A stretch of 64,000 nucleotides of DNA from Rhodomicrobium vannielii ATCC 17100 (GTDB lineage Bacteria; Pseudomonadota; Alphaproteobacteria; Rhizobiales; Rhodomicrobiaceae): assembly GCF_000166055.1 (NCBI RefSeq), contig NC_014664.1, positions 1,141,927 to 1,205,926 on the forward strand, read 5' to 3'. A program made the translations under genes and the position numbers. Numbering within the stretch: position 1 is the first letter of the stretch; each line of letters begins with the position of its first letter. Shown piece by piece: positions 62,477-64,000 of the stretch. The notes below the pieces were generated by a model. It was not told the origin of the DNA. It was given only the letters and a program-made list of their open reading frames with translations, and did not search any database.

Positions 62477-63972
62477 TGCCCCAGAAACTCCCGCTGCGCG
62501 ATCAGGCGAACCCACTCCAACGGGCTATAAGGCGCCGCCGCCAACAATCCGAATGCCAATGCGAGCACCCCCGTCGCGATCAAAGGCAACAGGAGCGCCC
62601 AGCCCTTCTTCGTGCGCGTGAGATTTTGTTCGCGAGGCCACTCCGGCGACGGCGCGGCGAACCAGGCGCGATTCAGGATCGGCAGGAAATAGGCCGCGTT
62701 GAGCAAGGTGCTGCCAACCAGCACCAGGATCACCCAGCCCTGTTGAGCTTCGAGCGCTCCAAGACCGAGATACCACTTGGTTATGAAGCCGGCGACCGGT
62801 GGCGCGCCTATCATGCCGAAAGCGCCAATCGTGAACGCCGCCATGGTCCACGGCATCCGGCCGCCGATGCCGTTCATTTCGCTTACTTTGTGGACCCCGA
62901 GGGTCTGTGCGAAGCTGCCTGCGCAGAAAAACAGCGTTATCTTCATGACGCCCTGATTCACAAGATGCACGAGCCCGCCGATGGTGGCGATGGGGCTGGC
63001 GATGGCCACGCCGAGGATTATGTAGGCAACCTGACTGACCGTCGAATAGGCAAGCCGACGTTTGAGGTCGTCCTGAAAAAGCGCGCGCAACGAGCCGTAG
63101 ATTATGGTGACCGCCGCCAGCCAGGCGAGAGGGCTAAGAACGCCCAAACTCGCTGCAAACTGGACGCCGAAAACCTCGTACACCACGAGGACGATGCCAA
63201 ATGCGCCCGCCTTCACCACCGCGACGGCGTGCAACAGAGCGCTCACAGGCGCTGGCGCGACCATGGCTTCGGGCAGCCAGCCATGCAAGGGCACCAGCGC
63301 CGCCTTGACGCCAAGTCCCGCTATCAGCAACACGAAGATGGTCACGAGCGTCGTGTCATGAAGCGGCGAGAGATGCTGGACGAACCCCTGCGATACGAAG
63401 TCCAGCGTGCCCGTCAGCGTGTAAAGCCAGATCGTGCCGAGCAGCAGTAACGCGCCGCCGGACATCGTGTAAGCGAGGTAAATTTTTCCCGCGTGCCTTG
63501 CGGCCTCCGTCCCGCGATGAACGAGCAGAGGATAGGTCGCCAAGGTCAGCAACTCGTAAAAGAGCACGAAGGTAATGAGGTTGCCCGATAGCGCGACGCC
63601 GACTGTGGCTGTCACGCACAGGCTGAAGAAGCCGAAGAACCGGCTGCGATGCGGCTCACCTTCCAGATAGCCGATGGCATAGATGGTAGTGAAGAACCAT
63701 AACACCGTCGACAGAGTAACGAAAAGCAGTGCGAGTGGGCTTGCGCTCAAAACCAGATCCAACCCCGGCAGGAATGGAACTCGCGTCTCGAATTGACGCT
63801 CGTTATACACCCCCCAAAGCATCAGGCCGACCAGCGACAATTTAAACAGGGCACCGAACATATTGAGCGTGGTACGCAGGCCCACACGATTCTCAGGCAA
63901 GCCGAAGATAATCAGCCCGGGAAGCAACGAGCTCGCGATGACCAGCGGAGGAACCCATGAATCCAAGGTCAT
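62473..63972 (-). CDS. Monovalent cation/proton antiporter subunit (MrpD/NuoM-like)
   Basis: A 499-residue membrane protein with about 14 helices. The functional residues of the family are present: the glutamate of helix 5 in VLFYELLTLATYPLLVHRG, the lysine of helix 7 in LGVKAALVPLHGWLPEAMVAP and that of helix 8 in ALLHAVAVVKAGAFGI. LKRRLAYSTVSQVAYIILG is another family hallmark. It is coupled to the downstream divergent paralogue by ATGA and begins 4 bases after the stop of another gene. The set resembles Mrp-type or hydrogenase-like ion-pumping complexes. The substrate ion is not determined. Confidence 0.88.
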   Translation of the reverse strand: MTLDSWVPPLVIASSLLPGLIIFGLPENRVGLRTTLNMFGALFKLSLVGLMLWGVYNERQFETRVPFLPGLDLVLSASPLALLFVTLSTVLWFFTTIYAIGYLEGEPHRSRFFGFFSLCVTATVGVALSGNLITFVLFYELLTLATYPLLVHRGTEAARHAGKIYLAYTMSGGALLLLGTIWLYTLTGTLDFVSQGFVQHLSPLHDTTLVTIFVLLIAGLGVKAALVPLHGWLPEAMVAPAPVSALLHAVAVVKAGAFGIVLVVYEVFGVQFAASLGVLSPLAWLAAVTIIYGSLRALFQDDLKRRLAYSTVSQVAYIILGVAIASPIATIGGLVHLVNQGVMKITLFFCAGSFAQTLGVHKVSEMNGIGGRMPWTMAAFTIGAFGMIGAPPVAGFITKWYLGLGALEAQQGWVILVLVGSTLLNAAYFLPILNRAWFAAPSPEWPREQNLTRTKKGWALLLPLIATGVLALAFGLLAAAPYSPLEWVRLIAQREFLGQ

Positions 63973-63976
63973 GGCG

Positions 63977-64000
63977 TCATCCTCCGCCCTTGAAGAGATG
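63977..64000 (-). CDS. C-terminal end of the next antiporter-cluster gene (partial)
   Basis: The last seven codons before a TGA read HLFKGGG, then 4 bases lead to the ATG of the following gene. The close spacing marks it as the upstream member of the operon. The fragment is too short to name. Confidence 0.4.
   Translation of the reverse strand, partial: HLFKGGG

Overview
The window is chromosomal DNA of a high-GC alphaproteobacterium, most probably a member of the Hyphomicrobiales (Rhizobiales). The evidence is the gene set and order (cysE followed by a DUF3126 gene, folE-hisI next to a patatin gene, trb-type conjugation genes) and promoters of the TTGaC-N17-TAGnCn kind. The genus cannot be fixed from sequence alone.

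Positions 1-19,718 look like ordinary core genome. They hold a sigma-54 activator divergent from an iron-dependent alcohol dehydrogenase with matching enhancer and -24/-12 sites, a CDF metal exporter, an alpha/beta hydrolase, cysE-DUF3126-gamma carbonic anhydrase, a CBS-domain protein, a patatin, hisI and folE, a NifU/IscU-like scaffold, pheT (without pheS beside it), a SUMF1-fold protein, oligopeptidase B, a DsbA-like oxidase, and a second hydrolase behind a highly structured leader that appears to hide its ribosome-binding site.

A tRNA-Ser(CGA) at 19,719-19,808 is followed directly by a tyrosine-recombinase gene, and from there to about 60.4 kb the window is a composite integrative element. 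It has a control region (integrase, small genes, an XRE repressor and its operator, a Cro-like gene), a very large primase-helicase gene followed by a 230-bp array of GTAAC/GTTAC repeats that may be a replication origin, and an intact IS481-family element. A cargo block of redox genes follows (LysR, two zinc alcohol dehydrogenases, three SDRs, an aldo-keto reductase, cupin and carboxymuconolactone-decarboxylase proteins, an MFS pump), then a frameshifted IS1182-family element, two TauE/SafE permeases, and a minus-strand trb mating-pair cluster in the order trbB-C-D-E-J-L-F-G-I. Beyond that lie a TacA/TacT-type toxin-antitoxin pair, traF, traG and a wrecked traI relaxase gene, and a set of small unknown genes. 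The trb apparatus looks complete apart from trbK and trbH, but traI has lost its catalytic middle and traF its C-terminus, so self-transfer is probably lost.

An IS5-type transposase scrap near 60.6 kb marks a junction. Positions 60.7-64 kb encode two translationally coupled antiporter-like membrane subunits of the MrpD/NuoL-M-N family. No copy of the tRNA 3' end was seen downstream, so the right end of the element was not located and may lie outside the window.

The observations most worth a second look are the structured leader before 18,465, the repeat array at 27,058-27,290, an IS481 transposase whose stop codon is supplied by its own target site, a conserved motif shared by the lysR and cupin promoters, a shared ATTGTCTA motif at element promoters, a tiny ORF coupled between trbG and trbI, and the paralogous small genes at 59.4-60.1 kb.
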